64,000 nt of DNA from positions 1 through 64,000 of the forward strand of contig FJUW01000077.1 of assembly GCA_900074885.1 (NCBI GenBank), given 5' to 3'. Shown here in pieces: positions 1 through 13,100 of the stretch (positions are counted from its first letter, which is position 1; the number at the start of each line of letters is the position of its first letter). Below the pieces are notes generated by a model that did no database searches, was not told where the DNA came from, and saw nothing but the letters and a program-made list of their open reading frames with translations. Both the position numbers and the translations under genes were made by a program. The stretch is from Rhynchosporium graminicola (lineage: Eukaryota > Ascomycota > Leotiomycetes > Helotiales > Ploettnerulaceae).

Positions 1-65
1 TAGCTCAAGTTTCCTTATAGTTAGAAAAACGCCTGTAGCAAGATAGCGTAGTTAGATTCAATATC

Positions 66-91
66 ACCTAACCCTTAAACCCTAACCCTAA
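66..91. repeat. Degenerate telomere-like CCCTAA repeat
   Basis: About four irregular units of CCCTAA/CCCTTAA type lie immediately left of the point where homology to the second Gypsy copy starts (base 92, matching about 62905). The same position in the other copy has no such repeat. It could be an interstitial telomeric tract or a chance AT-rich run. Bases 1-65 to its left are AT-rich and unassigned. Confidence 0.4.
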
Positions 92-1959
92 GTGATTCTT
101 AAGGTTCCTTATAAAGAGAAATACCTTATCTCTAACTTCTTAGTCGATACTATACCGTTTCGGGTCAGTTATAGCGCTTATCTTATACTAAGTAGCTAGT
201 ATATTAGCTTTTATAACCTCGATAGCGGATTTAGTACGTTTAGCTAGGGATTTAGTATTAGTATAATTAAGCTTCTCTTACGGTATCGATCCGGTGGGTT
301 ACTTCTAGTCTTAGCTATTCCGTAGCAGTATATCGTATTTAAGGGTATATAGCGCTATACTAATAGAGTCGTAAGGCAGGGTTACTTAGGCGCGGTCTAT
401 TATCAGTAGTAATTCGCTTTAGTTACTCTAGTAGTAATTAATAAAGGGTCTAAGGCGTTAGTTAATATACTAATTCATAATCTCCGTTTATCTGTCGGTT
501 TACTAGTAGATGGTAGTAGAGAGCTTAACTTTAACTCTAATTATATAGTAAAACTCTTACTAGAAGGATAAGATTAAGTAAGCTCCTCGATCGGATATAA
601 TTAACTTAGGGATATATCTGAAATGAAAAATATATCTATTAGATAAATAATATCGCTATCCCGCGGGTATCGATATTATAGTAGTATAGTATCGATACGG
701 AGTCCTTCCTTAAGCGGTTGATAAATACTAATATCTTATTAAATCCTTAGTTATTAGGCGGGAAGTCCTTAAAATCTATAGCTAAGTACTATATAAGGTA
801 GCTAAGTACTAGTAATAAGTAGAGGAATCCTTACTATTTCGTCTGTTTCGGATGAGAGTACTAGTAGAAGCGGTAATTATAAGTATACTATTTTATATCT
901 AATATAAGTCCTTTCTAATAGTAATAGGTAGAAATTATTTCGGCGGTCTTACGAGCGTTTAGATAAGCAGAGGAAACTTAATCGTAGACTTTACTAATTA
1001 AACAGGTATATAGCAGGGTATAGCGTTATACGTATAGACGACTATTATAAAGTAGTAAACTATTATTAATAGTATAGCTATCTTCTAATATATTTCGTTC
1101 CTTAGAGAATAATTCTTAGTTGAATTAGTATAGTTTTTCGATTAAATCAAAAGAGTTATATGCGGGTTCTAGTAGCGTATTAGTCCCTAGCGATATTAGG
1201 TATATATAACTCATTTGATCGATATTATACTTAGCTAGTTCCGCGTTAATCCTAAGGTCTAAGCGGTCTAGAAGTAATAAAACCCGAGATCTACTATTCT
1301 ATTTCTATTATTCCTATATCCTTAGATCTTATTCCCTATAGCTAAGGATATTAGCTTTAGCGTTATCTTTACTAAGCGTATATATAATTTGAAAGTTGAA
1401 TTCGGAAAGGAATTCTATCTATCTAGCTTACTTACTAGTCAGGACCTTAGTAGTTATAAAGTATTCTAAGGATCGATAGTCCGTATATACGCTAGTATAG
1501 CGTTATAGAGATATGAGTTCCGGTCTCTATTTCCGGAAAGACTTAATAATAGCGTATAGCTTCTTATTATAGATCTTCTAGTTTAGTTTATATCTATTAA
1601 GAACATAAGAGTAGAATCTAATTAGATACTACTAGTTATCTTTATATAATTAGGAGATAACTCTAGCTATTATACTATTAGAAGTATTAGTTTCTAGTTT
1701 AGTTTATAATTCAGGGTCGAAATAGTATAGTTTCTGCACTAATAGTAGCTATTAATATAAATCGTTGAAGGACTTCTTATAATTATTAGTAAAATTCTAT
1801 AGTACTATAGGCCGAGTAAGTACTAAGAGAGGTTTAGTAATAAGGCCGAAATTCCGAATAAATTAATAGTAGAACCTATAGAATCCTAGGAAGGATTTCA
1901 CGACTATTACTATTTCGAGGTACTTCTAGTTCACTAATAGTACTACCTTCTCAGGATCT

Positions 1960-2560
1960 AGCTCGATTCCGTTAGTAGTAACGATATATCCGAGGTATTT
2001 AGTCCGAGTAATATAGAATTCGCTTTTCTTAATATCTACCTAGAGTCCGGTATCTATTAAGTATTATAGTACTAATTTGACGTATTTCTTATATTCCTAG
2101 AGCGTTTCCGAGTATATAAGAATATTATCTAGGTAAGCTATATAGAAGTTATCTAAGTAGTCTAGTAGTATATTATTCATATATCGCTAGTACGTACTAG
2201 GTCTATTATAGAGCCTAAAAGGTAGTACTTTATATTTATAGGATCTGAAGCGGGTTCGGAAGGTAGTATACTCCTCGGATTCGAGGTCTATATAGATATA
2301 GTTAAATACTACCCGGATATCTAGTTTAGTAAAGATTATTACTTTAGATATACGAGTTAAGAGCTTATTAATCCTAGGTATTAGGTAGGAATCCTTTCGA
2401 GTGATCGTATTAAGCTTATAATAGTCGATATAGAAGCGTAATCTTCTATCGGCCTTCTTAACGAATAGTATAGGTAATATAAAGGGACTTTAGCTGGATT
2501 CGATAAATCCCTTATCTAGGTTCTCTATAAGGTACTCCTTAGTTACTTATAGTTCGTCTG
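1960..2560 (-). pseudogene. Gypsy-A reverse transcriptase (dead)
   Basis: Conceptual translation with stops shows the Gypsy RT order: a GFI-S-SPF block, LFVKK followed by an RxxxDYxxLN-type block, then YLDN in place of the catalytic YxDD. The second Asp has become Asn, a G-to-A change that fits RIP. Boundaries are approximate. The domain cannot be active. Confidence 0.75.
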
Positions 2561-5355
2561 TAGATTACTAATATAAGAGCGAATATACGTTAAGTAATAG
2601 TTCTTCTAGAATGATTTTATAATTGTATAAGCGATATAGCGGAAGAATATTAGAATCCCGCTTAGAAAAGGCTTCCTTAAGGGTATAATACTATTCCGGT
2701 AGCTTTTCGGCTACGAGTCGTTCGGTATCGGGATCCTTAGGAGAATCGCTATTTAGATAATCTTATATAAGGCGATCTATCTCGTAGATACTAGTAAAGA
2801 ATAATTCGGAGCTTTTACGTTTTATATTAAAATAAAAAGCTATAGTACTAATTTAGTAAATCGGAACTAGTTTCTAGATCCTCGGAGGTTAAGAGGAGCA
2901 CTTATAGTAGGGTTTCGGCGCAGGTACCTTTCTCGATGAATTCGGAGCGGGAAAGGGTTCGGATTCTTTAGCGATAAGCGGAAATAGGTTAAATAGTAGG
3001 GATAATACGTTAATATACTATATCGCTACTATTTAGTATAATCGCTATTAGTCTAGCTAGTTTATAGCTAAGTCCCGCGTATTAGTATCGATTTAGTAAG
3101 ATCGATTAATATTAGGTTTACGAGGTAATAGAGTTATAATTATCTCCTTATTATATTAGAAGGTAGCTAGATAGCGTTCTAGCTATAGAAGCTTATAGTA
3201 GAGCGTATTTAGCTTAACCTGAAATCGTCGTATCTATTTAATACTAATAATTATATCTTGCTATCCTAAATCGAGGAGAATAAAAGGGCAGTTATAAATA
3301 CGCTTACTATTAATAGAAAAGTATTAATATATAAAATAAGTAATATAAGTTCTGATAGATTATTAGAACCTACGTATTAGAATAGAATAAGGTAGTAGCT
3401 CGATTTTGATACTAAGGGCCCCCGATAGTTATCTAGTAAGAGTGCGATTAATAAATAGATAACTATTCGCTCTAGTATCGATTAAGCTACTTATAGAAAC
3501 TCCTAGCTTATTTATACTAACTATAGTCGGGTATATAAATTACTTACTTTCTATTAAGGAGTTAAGGTCCAGATTAGAGAGATTATATTTATATAGACTT
3601 AAGAAGGAGTTTTTACCTAAGCCTTATTATTTCCCTTTAGTATTAATCTAGATTCGGAGGGTATATCCTCTATTACTTCTTTAGTTATTCTCTCCTCTTT
3701 CGGAAATTCGTTAATTAATTAAACCTTAGGCGGGTTAAGGTAGTCTAGCTTAATATAACCGAGCTATCTATAGCTATAGTACTTAAGGAGTTCTCCGGTC
3801 GAGGTAGTAGTACGTTTTAATACGGAGGGAGTACTAGCCTGTACTAGGGTAGAAGTATATACGTATAGTGCGGGAGTAGTTTATTAAAAGGTTAAGCTTA
3901 GGGACCGGTAGAGGGTAGAACTAATAGTAGTCGCAGTAGTAATAGTAGGCTTATAGTGCTATACCTGGGCAGTAGCTTTCTCGGGATAAGTATATTCTGA
4001 GTTATAGTAACGCTCGGTATTAAAAGAAAGTAAGGATCTAACTATAGAAGTATAATTCTTATTCTATATTAGTTTAATAATAAGAGTTAAAGCGCGTAAG
4101 GATAATATAATCTTATCCTATATATAGAAGAACTACTCCTTCTTTTTAACTTTGCCTTAGATAATAGCGCTTTAAAATCGACTATGAAACTCGGCGAAAG
4201 TCTCGCGGGTATAGCTAGTTTATTATATCTCCAGGTAGTAGAAAGCGTTATAGTAGTTATCTTCCTCTAAGCTAATAAGAAAGTTCTCCTTTAATAAGGA
4301 GATTATTTTATTACTAGTCTTAAACTTATTAGCTAAATACTAAGACGTAAAGTACTCCTTAGCTAATTTAATAACTAGTCCCTATACGAGAACGCGCCGA
4401 GAGAAGTCCGTAGAGTAATAGTTAGTATTTATAGCTAGCTAGTCTCGTATCGATACTCTCTATTAAAGGAAAGTAGAGTCTAATCTATTATCTAAGGGCA
4501 AGATCTTCTTAGTAAGATAAGACTTCCTAGGGTATAACTCTACTAATTCGGCGCCGAGGGAAAGAGATAATTTATTAGGAATAGTATCCTCTCTTTTAGT
4601 ACTACGTATTAGAATAGAGTTTATTAGCTTATTAAACTCTAGAATACGCGGAGATTATAGTATTAGTTCTAATAGAAGAGTAAAAGATAAGAAAGAGACC
4701 CCTATAAGGAACTTATCTTATATAGAGATTAGTCTATCTATAGTATCTTCTAGAGAGTTATTCTTTTCCTTTTAGTCTACTATTTATTATAAGAAAGAAT
4801 AAATCGGGTTCGAGTTACTTGCGGTAATAAGAGTACTTAGCGATTATACTCCTAGGGAATTTCGCTTTTATTTTCCTTTTCCTCTTAGTTAGTACTTCCT
4901 TAATAAGGTATGAATATTCTCTAGTATAAGGAACGTTTAGAGTAAGGAAGGGTATAACGGATTAAGTTCGGAGGTAGAGCAGGGGGGATGGCGTCGAGGT
5001 CCCTCAGAACTAGAGGGGTCTCTAGTTTATTAGTTAGAAGCTATAATAATAGCTTAAAAAGGAGTATATTAGGGCTATTTCGGCGGCGATATATAGAAGT
5101 TAAAGTTTCCGAAGTATTTATTATACTTTCTTTAAAATCTATCTATAATTCCTTTATATTAAGAGAGTTATTAAAGGAGCGTTAGTAAAGACCTCCTCTA
5201 TTATACTATTTACGATAAGCTGAATTAAACCCTGATTTATAGCTATCCGAGAGATCTCTAATATCTCGGCTATATACGAGTAGTTATCGAATAACTAACT
5301 TAGTAGTGAGATATTATAGTAAGCTATCTCCGGCTATCTTAATCTTTTTATTTAA

Positions 5356-5622
5356 TATAACGATATAAGACTCGAGGCGGTATATAAGTAAGGATAAATA
5401 AGTAGGGAGGCTAAGAGTAGTCTTATATAGTCTATTATAAAGGAAATAAAAAGATAAGGAAGGAAGAAGAAGAGAGATAAAATATAAGGCACCTTATATA
5501 TATATACTAGTACTATCCGATACTATACCGAGTCGAGCACTAGTTCTGCCGGAATACTTATGAACTTGGGCCCTAGTATCTATCCTTCTCCTCATGTGAC
5601 ATTCCGGTGAGCTATCGTCACA
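5356..5622 (-). repeat. Gypsy-A copy 1 LTR (267 bp)
   Basis: This matches 60652-60919 almost throughout. The expected TG start is TA here (TATAACGATATAAG against TGTAACGACACAAG in copy 2), the signature of RIP at CpA on the opposite strand. The right end is GTCACA. The five bases that follow, GACAG, are the candidate target-site duplication; the partner would lie left of the truncated end and is not visible. Confidence 0.85.
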
Positions 5623-7738
5623 GACAGTCTATATCTATACAGATCACTATGCCTTAGAGTATTTCATAATAATAAAGGACCTTAACGTATAGTAAGCGAG
5701 GTAAGCTAAATTCTTTATCTAATTCTACTTTAAGATCATATACCGAATAGGGATTATAAATACTCTAGCTAATACGCTATCACGCTATAATCAGGACCTC
5801 TCTCCGCTAGAAGCTAGAAAGCGCGCACTTCGGAACTAATAGCTAATCCTAAATAATAAAATCAGCTCGGAAATACTTTAGGAACTCGGCTAGTCCTCTT
5901 AAATAGCTAAATTCAACTATATTAAAGAAGTTTATAGCTTACTATTAGATTAGCTAGTCGAGATCTCTCTTATCGCTACTCTTAAGACTGTTTTAGAAGA
6001 GGAAACTTATAATCCCGGTTTACTAGTCGACTTACCTATAGAGGAAGAGTTTCTTATAAGAGAAGCCCCTGACGCTACCTCTATAGTTACTTATAATATC
6101 GAAAACTACGATATTATCGATTAAGTCTTCTTAGTAAATAAGAAGTCGCTAGAGTTAGAGTTACTCTATAATAAGGCGAAATATGACTATTCCGACTACT
6201 AACTATTAAATAGTAAACTATTCTATAAAGGACGATTAGAAGTCCTTACTGAACCTCCTGAGCTACGAATAGCGCTGATTTATTATATCTACGCTTAACC
6301 TTAAGTTATATACGCAGGTAACTCGAAGGTTAAGTTACTTCTTAGACGAAGCTACTATTAGAAGGGCATAACTATAGATATTACTAGATATATCGCGAAT
6401 TGCAGTTATACTCGTATGAAGGCGAAAAGAGATAAGACTCCTAGTTTTCTCTACCTCTTACCTATTTCCGCACGCCCTTACTAATACCTGATTATAGATT
6501 TCACTGAGCTACTACTAGACGAAGGAGGTTACGATACGGCCTTCGTGATAATAGATAGACTATCTAAGAAACTAGTATTAATTCCTTGCTATAAAACGAT
6601 TATAGTACGATAAATAGCTAAGCTATTCGCTATCTATTAGAGTCGATACTTCGGTATGCCAGATTCTATAGTCTTAGATCGAGGACTATAGTTTATTTCC
6701 AGTTTCTGGAACGAGTACTATCGAATTCTCGGTATAAAGGTTAAGCTTACTACTACTTATAACTTAAATATCGATAGTTAAACAGAGGTTATAAACTAGT
6801 ATATTAAGTAGAGATTATGTCTATTCTGCTCGTATTACTAAGATAATTAGAGCTCGCTTCTACTAGTTATAGATATCGTATAGCTTACGCTTCCTTATAA
6901 GTCTCTTAGTATTATATCGCTGTTTCAGCTATTAAATAGTTACGAAGTAAGAACCTCTTAGGACCTGAATAACTCTTTACTACTAGCTACCGCTATAAAG
7001 GCTCTTAATCGTAAGGATACGCTACGTGTAGTAACCCGGATATTAGACGCTACCGAGTTCGCTAAATCTCGCTTAAAAGTTAATAAGATAAAATAAAGTA
7101 GCTAGCTAATTATAGTCGCCGCGAGATAGATTAAGGGGCTAGAGATTTAGTTCTTATTTCTATAGCGAATTAGAAGATAGATAAACTTTCGCGGAAGCTC
7201 TCTAATAAGTAGTATAGACTAGTAAAAGTGCTAGAAAAGGTAAGAGAGAGTTAGAAGCTTAAGCTACTAGAGGAGTAGTAAATCTACCCTGTTTTCTACT
7301 TATATTCGCTACGTAAATATATCGAAAACCCGCTGCTGGGATAAGTACAATAAGTATTAGCTAAAATCTAACTATTACTAGAGTAAAACAAATAGGAGAT
7401 TAAAGCTATCTTAGGTTCTAGGGTCTCTCGCGGTACTTTATAGTACTAAATCAAGTAGACCGGAGCTAATGACGACCTCGAATAGTACCTCTGCTCAGAT
7501 GCTATAATAGCTCCTTACTTACTTAAGCGTTTTCACTTATAGTATCTAACTATAAAAGGCCCCTTAAGATTTCTCCTAAAATAGCTAGAAGCGTATAATA
7601 ATGATATTAATAACTATAGCAAGTTAGAGGATAATAAGCCTATAATAGCTACTACTTATACGCAATTCTTCAGAAGAGGTAGCGAGAAGTAGCGGTTTTT
7701 TCGCGCTTCGGGGACGAAGCCTTATAGGAGGAGAGGGG
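5623..7738 (+). mobile_element. Gypsy-B fragment: RNase H end, integrase, chromodomain
   Basis: Plus-strand pol remnant that starts abruptly at the Gypsy-A insertion point. It contains the RNase H end (TDHYALEYF, then DFKI-type FKIIYR and NTLANTLSR, about 5640-5790). A complete but stop-ridden integrase follows: a YLIIDFTELL block near 6490, IIDRLSKK near 6550 and LDRGLQFISSFW near 6675. After it come a GPF/Y-like segment and a recognisable chromodomain (about 7390-7570, with ILGSRVSRGTL and LLKRFHL). The chromodomain places it among chromoviruses, which target heterochromatin. The upstream half (gag, RT) is outside the window or lost. Confidence 0.85.
6250..7100 (+). pseudogene. Gypsy-B integrase (dead)
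   Basis: The DDE core is readable. The first Asp is in IIDF, the second in LDRG, and the Glu is in the TEVIN block after a stop. A zinc-binding region with decayed His/Cys precedes it. Several TAG/TAA codons replace expected Trp and Gln codons. Confidence 0.7.
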
Positions 7739-7935
7739 TAATATCACGACCTATACGTGAGGAGCCTCAGGCCTCTAGGCACGACGGGATAAGCGAGCCT
7801 TAGTAACCGCGGCAGATTAGTTAGTATAGCCCTACGGCTATACCTTAAGGAAGGAGTCGAGAGTAGAACCTCTTCTCCTTATCTTTTCTTCTCTTTACTA
7901 CGCGCACTCTTAAGGGCGAATACAAGTTATTATCA
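7739..7935 (+). repeat. Probable Gypsy-B 3' LTR
   Basis: A purine-rich tract (GGAGGAGAGGGG) ends just before base 7739, as a polypurine tract should, and the following about 197 bp runs from TAATATCACGAC (TG to TA) to TTATCA. No second copy lies in the window, so the ends are inferred. Confidence 0.5.
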
Positions 7936-9560
7936 CCCCCTATGCCCTGCCGTAATAATAACGCTCCCCTCTTATCCTCTTAGTAATAGCCTAGGTATCT
8001 TTGATTCGAAGGAACTAATCTAGTTATTCAAACTCTCTTAGTTCTAGTTCCCCTTCGAGGTTAGCTACGTAACGATCTAGTTATTCCTTAGCGTCCCTTA
8101 TATTTTCTTAGAATATAATAGTAGTAGTATTATAGTAAGTAATAACGCAGTCTATACCCGGGTTAAGTATATTATAGGTTCGATAATACTCTATAAAATC
8201 TGACTTAGTTCTATTATAAGCTTATATTCTTCTTCTATTATCGTGATTTCGAAGAGTCTAGTTTTTATTATTATATAGGAGATTATTATATAGATAGTTT
8301 CTTTTATCTATAATACTCTAGCTTTCTTAGTCTTTATCTAGAATTTTAACTAAGTTCTCTTCGAATTCTTCACTAGATTTATAAGTTATAAAGTCCTGCG
8401 AACTCTATTCTATACTAGAAGCTTCTTAGTAATCTAGCTTCCTTTCTACTAGTCCGAATTCTCTCTTAGGTCTATTCTAAGGTTTCCCTCCCTATTTCTT
8501 CTTCTAAGAATAATTATATATAAGGTATCCCGGCTTACTATATATATAGTAAAAACCCTTCTCTCGACGTTTATCTTTCTTAGCTTAACCCTTAGATCCT
8601 CTTTCTACTCTATCTATTTCTATTAGGTTATAATAGTTATATTTATTATTCGGGTAAAGTTAGTTCTCTAATACTAATTATATTATTATAGAAATTAAGG
8701 CTTCTAGAGATAAGTAAGTATAAAGTATCCTCCTTTCTCTTTCGCTCGTTCCTAGATTTATTTATTAATAGTAATAGACGATTTGATTAAGTCCTCTAAG
8801 TTATCTAGTTTATTAGTCCTAGAGAGCTTATTCTTAATATAGTCCTTAAGGCTCCGGTAGTACTAGGCTCTTAACCTACTATCCGTCTAGTCTAACTATA
8901 TAAAGTAGTAGTAGAACTTAGTAGTATATTCGTAAATAGATCCTCGCTATCGAATTCCGAGTAGGTACTTCTTAGCTTATTCTTTCTTATTAGAGTCTCT
9001 AAAGACTCCTTTAATAGTAGTAGTAAAGCTTATAATAGTTCGAAAGATAACTCGACTTTTTTCAGTTATAGTAGTAGAATAAGCCCCGGTTAGGTATCGA
9101 TTGACTAAGTAATCACTTAAGGCCGGTTCGATCTAATGAATAGTAGTATTATAAAGAAACGAAATAATCTATAGTACTTTAAGGGAATCTGCTTCGAACT
9201 TATCTCCGTTAAAGGCGAGGTATATTTAGTACTAAAGGATAAATTATCTTAAGTTATTATAGTTTCTATAATAAGTATTAGGTAAGTTAACTTAAGGTAG
9301 AGTAACTTTATTAATCTTCTTTATCTTACTAACTTAGGATTCTTCTCTTATAATTAATACTTCTTTAAGGGCTATTTCGTTCTTACTAATAATACTTTAA
9401 GTAAGATACTTAAAGTATTATATTCCTAGTTCTAACTAGTACGCGGTATATAAGCTCGTCAGTTAGTATTAGCTATAAAGTAAAGTAAATAAGAAGTTCG
9501 GTTCTTAATTAGAATTAAGACGTTATAAGTAGGTATTAATTACTATATGAATTTGAGCAC
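7936..9560 (-). mobile_element. RIP-mutated minus-strand gag remnant
   Basis: AT-rich, stop-laden sequence whose minus strand reads as a gag polyprotein segment. At 8510-8551 a CCHC zinc knuckle survives only as a ghost: the spacing C-x2-C-x4-H-x4-C is exact, but all four ligands are Tyr (TGT/TGC to TAT/TAC and CAC/CAT to TAC/TAT). No pol follows, so the element is internally deleted or truncated. The family is uncertain. Confidence 0.55.
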
Positions 9561-10765
9561 GAAGCTCTTATCTAATAGCAGAAGTGCTAGTCTTATATAG
9601 AACTTTCGTTCCCTTATACTAGCTATATAAGACCGTCTAGTAGAGCGCGCAAGCTCTCGCGACCTATCTAGTAGTCTAGCATATCACGTGATCCTGGATC
9701 ACCTATAGCGATTATACTATAACCGTGTTAGTGCCTTACTCTAATAGTACTAATCTTTTCTAGTACTAAAACCCGTCTAGTATATACCGCTGGGTAGTAC
9801 TATTAGTACTCTGGTGCCAGGACGGTTTTGGTGCTAAGAACTATGCTGGTTCGTGATAAAGAAGTCGCAATAAGTAGTATAAGCTAATAAAAATAATAGT
9901 AAAGGAAAAATTGCTAATATTATTACGACAAATGATATCTTTGGCATTATAGCATCGATGAAATACGATATACGGGGCAATTACTGGTTAACATCAGAGC
10001 CTTAGGCAGAAGCTTCAATGTTATGACTAGATACAGACAGACTCCTTCAGGGCTCGGTATCTTTCTTTTTCCTTCGTACTAGACTATTAAGGATTACTCT
10101 TAATCTCTCTGCATGTTCATCTTTGCTTATAAACTGTCTCAAGCTCTTGTGTCGACAAAATTACTCGACTGTAAGGTTATCTAGAATTTTTTTCATCAGA
10201 TCATAAGGTTATCGGCTAGAGTTTCGCTAAGCCTTAGCACGTCCTCCGTCATATCGTCTTGTATTAAGGATTAATTTAATAATCTTAATAATCCTTCGTT
10301 TTGAACTATTATATTTAATTTGAGTTAATATAAAGAAAAAGCCAGTACATCAGGAGTTCATCTGCGCATCGAGTATTCACATGTTAGCGATTTGCGCCAT
10401 AGGCGCCATAGGCGCCGCCAGGAGTCAATCCGCAGTTAAGTAACGTAAATTGCTGGAAGCCTGGAACTGCGCACTCAAACTCTAAGAAAATTCAAGATCT
10501 ACTTATATATGACGATATGCGTAGATAGCCGCAGCTCGGCTGCATGTGGAGCCGAGAAAATTGCATATCCTTTTCTTAATCCATCATTATCTATCTTACA
10601 GAATCAACCTCTATGCTATTGAAGCTATTAAATGATTTCGACTCAGAGAAATTTCGTCTGTGCCAGTTTCCTCTATACGTGCGAGTATATACGCGAGTAT
10701 ATAGGCGTGCTATACGTATACGTAAGTACGATATCCCATAAGTCCTAAGTATTAATAAGTTACTA
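9561..10765. other. Gene-free spacer, partly not RIP-mutated
   Basis: 9561-9860 is still repeat-like. From about 9870 CpA/TpG return and the composition resembles single-copy DNA. A short GCGCCATAG direct repeat lies near 10394-10411. I see no coding region or RNA gene. Confidence 0.5.
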
Positions 10766-10898
10766 TGATATCACTGGATTTGTACCTAGCTAGTAGCGCA
10801 CAGACCTCTCCCTCCTATAGCTTTCTTTCCAAGGTCTCCAGACCTTCTCTATAATATAACTACGCTTCTCAAGAGGTTCTGTTCCTATACCTTTTCTG
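10766..10898 (+). repeat. Gypsy-C 5' LTR
   Basis: 133 bp starting TGATATCACTGG. It aligns without gaps to 19343-19475, with only a handful of differences, nearly all transitions. The end at TTTTCTG is set by where the two copies diverge. Confidence 0.85.
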
Positions 10899-12399
10899 GT
10901 GACTACCGTAGGGAGAGATTAAGCTATATCTCTATCTACTAGTAATTCTTTCGTGCTTCAATTTCTTCTCCAGAAGAAACCACCGAGTATAGTAACAGTA
11001 CTAGTAGTGCCATATACTACTATAGCGCCCAAGATATCCAGATCGCCTCAAAATTTCGGGCATAGGCCCTTAGTAAACCCCAGATATCGACGGAATATCC
11101 ACGAAGAATCCTATAGTATTAGAAGGCCTTAAATTGCAAGGATATACACCCTCCTAGCTATACGTGACTATTTATACTAAGTACTCCTATATATTTCAGG
11201 ATTCTTCTAGGCCTCAGAAACAGTAGAAGGAAGTATCTAGATCTACTACCTGCAGCTTCTCTAAGGATAATAACCCTATATCCGGGCACGGAAGTCATAT
11301 CCTAGGTAAAGATTGTCTCGAAACCCTATATCCTAGCTCTTCCCTTCGAGAGCCTCGAGTGATATAAACCGGCCCTGCTATCTCCCTTTCGAGCCCACCT
11401 CGAAATAAGAATATTACCGCTAACCTGGCTTCGAGCCAACTATAGATAATATTAACGCTGAAAGCTAAATAATACTACTATAACTAGCTATAATTACTAT
11501 AATATATTAATAATACCTAGTACTCTAGTAGTAAAGAATCTAATAATATTAATTCTTCCTTCTAAGAGTTAATAAATAATATACTTATATAGTCGCCTAG
11601 GATATACCCTAACTACTAAACTTCAGAATCTAACGCGATAGATTTAGTACCTCTTTATACTATTTTATAGCCCTTATATATAAATCTCTATAAAGAACTA
11701 AAGGGATTAACTCGAAAGTTCTCTAAATTTCGAATTTTCGAGAACCCGAATATCGAGGAGCCTACTTACCCTATCTTGGCTCGAGCAGTCTCGAAGCTAA
11801 CCCTACCTTTCCCTGTAACTTCTACGTAGCCTCCCCTGAGCTAATCTAGTACTATATTAGTAGCTAAGATAAACTCCATATATTAACTTTCTAGCTAGAA
11901 GATATTATAACTCTTAAGATATAGTAGCTATAACGTATCAGGGGAATTACTAATTATATAGTCATATGCACTAGAGTCTCTAGAATTTGTATTAATTTTC
12001 TAAACCTTCGCACTAGTTAAATATTTAATAGGAATAAGCTCTGCACCTGATACTTATCGTTATAAGCTAAAAAATATCTAGGAGGGTATAACTTCTTAAG
12101 AATTATTTGCTCTATTAATACTAAAGAAGCTACTAAATATAGCCTAAACCTAAAACCTCTAACTATTAGCTAAGATAACGAAGCTAATATAGCTACTATA
12201 TTAAGATAATACGATTATAAAGGAGGGAGGAGAAACACTAGAGGTAGCTGAAATACTAACCTCTCTATAAGCCTTTAAGGTTTCTGTCTTCGATTAGAGC
12301 TACGTAATATATAATCAAACTCAGCTTAGAGAAATAATAGAGTAGCTAAAAGAAAGGATTTAGCAGAAATTGAACTCTAGGATAGATATTAAGGCTGCT

Positions 12400-13100
12400 C
12401 GAGAGAAAGTTAAGGAAGGTAGGAAAGGTAAGATATCTGGAATATCTGGAATGAAGATGCCCCGATTTAATAGAGCTAAGGACTTCTGCGGTAATAGAGA
12501 TATGCTAGTAGTATAATAGCTAGACCGCCTTAACTATGACTTTAAGGTAGAAGGTCTGATACTACTTGTACTTATATACTTGAGAGCTATTACGATTTTA
12601 CTAAGTAGCGATACTTCTTAACGTTTTAGATTAGATATAAGAATAAAGGAGATTATATAAAATAGAGTATATACGAGTGAGGAGGAGAAGTAAGAAGTTA
12701 TTAAGTAGCTTAAGACTTAATACCTAGACGATAACCTGCCCTTAGACGAGGTAGATATTATAGCTAAAGTATTAAACCTTATTTAAAGTGAATACGAGAA
12801 CCTTACCTCTTACTACTACTGTACTGCAACTCTTCTTAAGCGTATAGGAGTTACTAATATTAAGAAGGGTCTAGGAGAACCTTTACTACTTAAGAAGACC
12901 TCTAATAAGTATATTCTTACCTCTCTTACCTAGGCTTTTATCTGAGGAATTAAAGATAATAAACTAAGAGTTCATACTTTAAATAATAATATTCTACGCG
13001 TTCTATACTTATAGAGAACGTATAAGGTACTATATCTATTATAATAGTTAATTAAAGCATAGGAGAAAGTAGAAGAAGAGGTAGAGAAGAGAAAGTACTT
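12400..13100 (+). pseudogene. Gypsy-C gag (dead)
   Basis: A stop-interrupted frame shows a retrotransposon capsid pattern: a KDFCGNRDML block, an LDRLNYDF block and a helical segment downstream. Boundaries are approximate and no intact zinc knuckle was found. Confidence 0.5.

Larger units (their letters stand above)
92..5622 (-). mobile_element. Gypsy-A copy 1, RIP-mutated and 3'-truncated
   Basis: Minus-strand LTR retrotransposon remnant. Read right to left it runs 5' LTR (5356-5622), gag region (about 5.2-3.6 kb), reverse transcriptase (about 2.56-1.96 kb), RNase H (about 1.9-1.3 kb) and integrase (about 1.15 kb to base 92). The RT is recognised by a stretch ending LFVKKADRRLRFYIDYYKLN (about 2400-2510) and by a decayed catalytic loop YLDNILIYS (about 2130). 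The integrase shows IDFKDFPP and FINRLRK near 720-800. All frames are broken by TAA/TAG. Homology to the copy starting at 60652 stops at base 92, so the integrase end, chromodomain, accessory ORF and 3' LTR are missing. Its insertion interrupts the RNase H of a plus-strand Gypsy (5623 onward). Confidence 0.85.

Noticed and set aside
4988..5185. Plus-strand frame of 65 codons in Gypsy-A
   Set aside because: Antisense to gag in TpA-rich sequence; no features.
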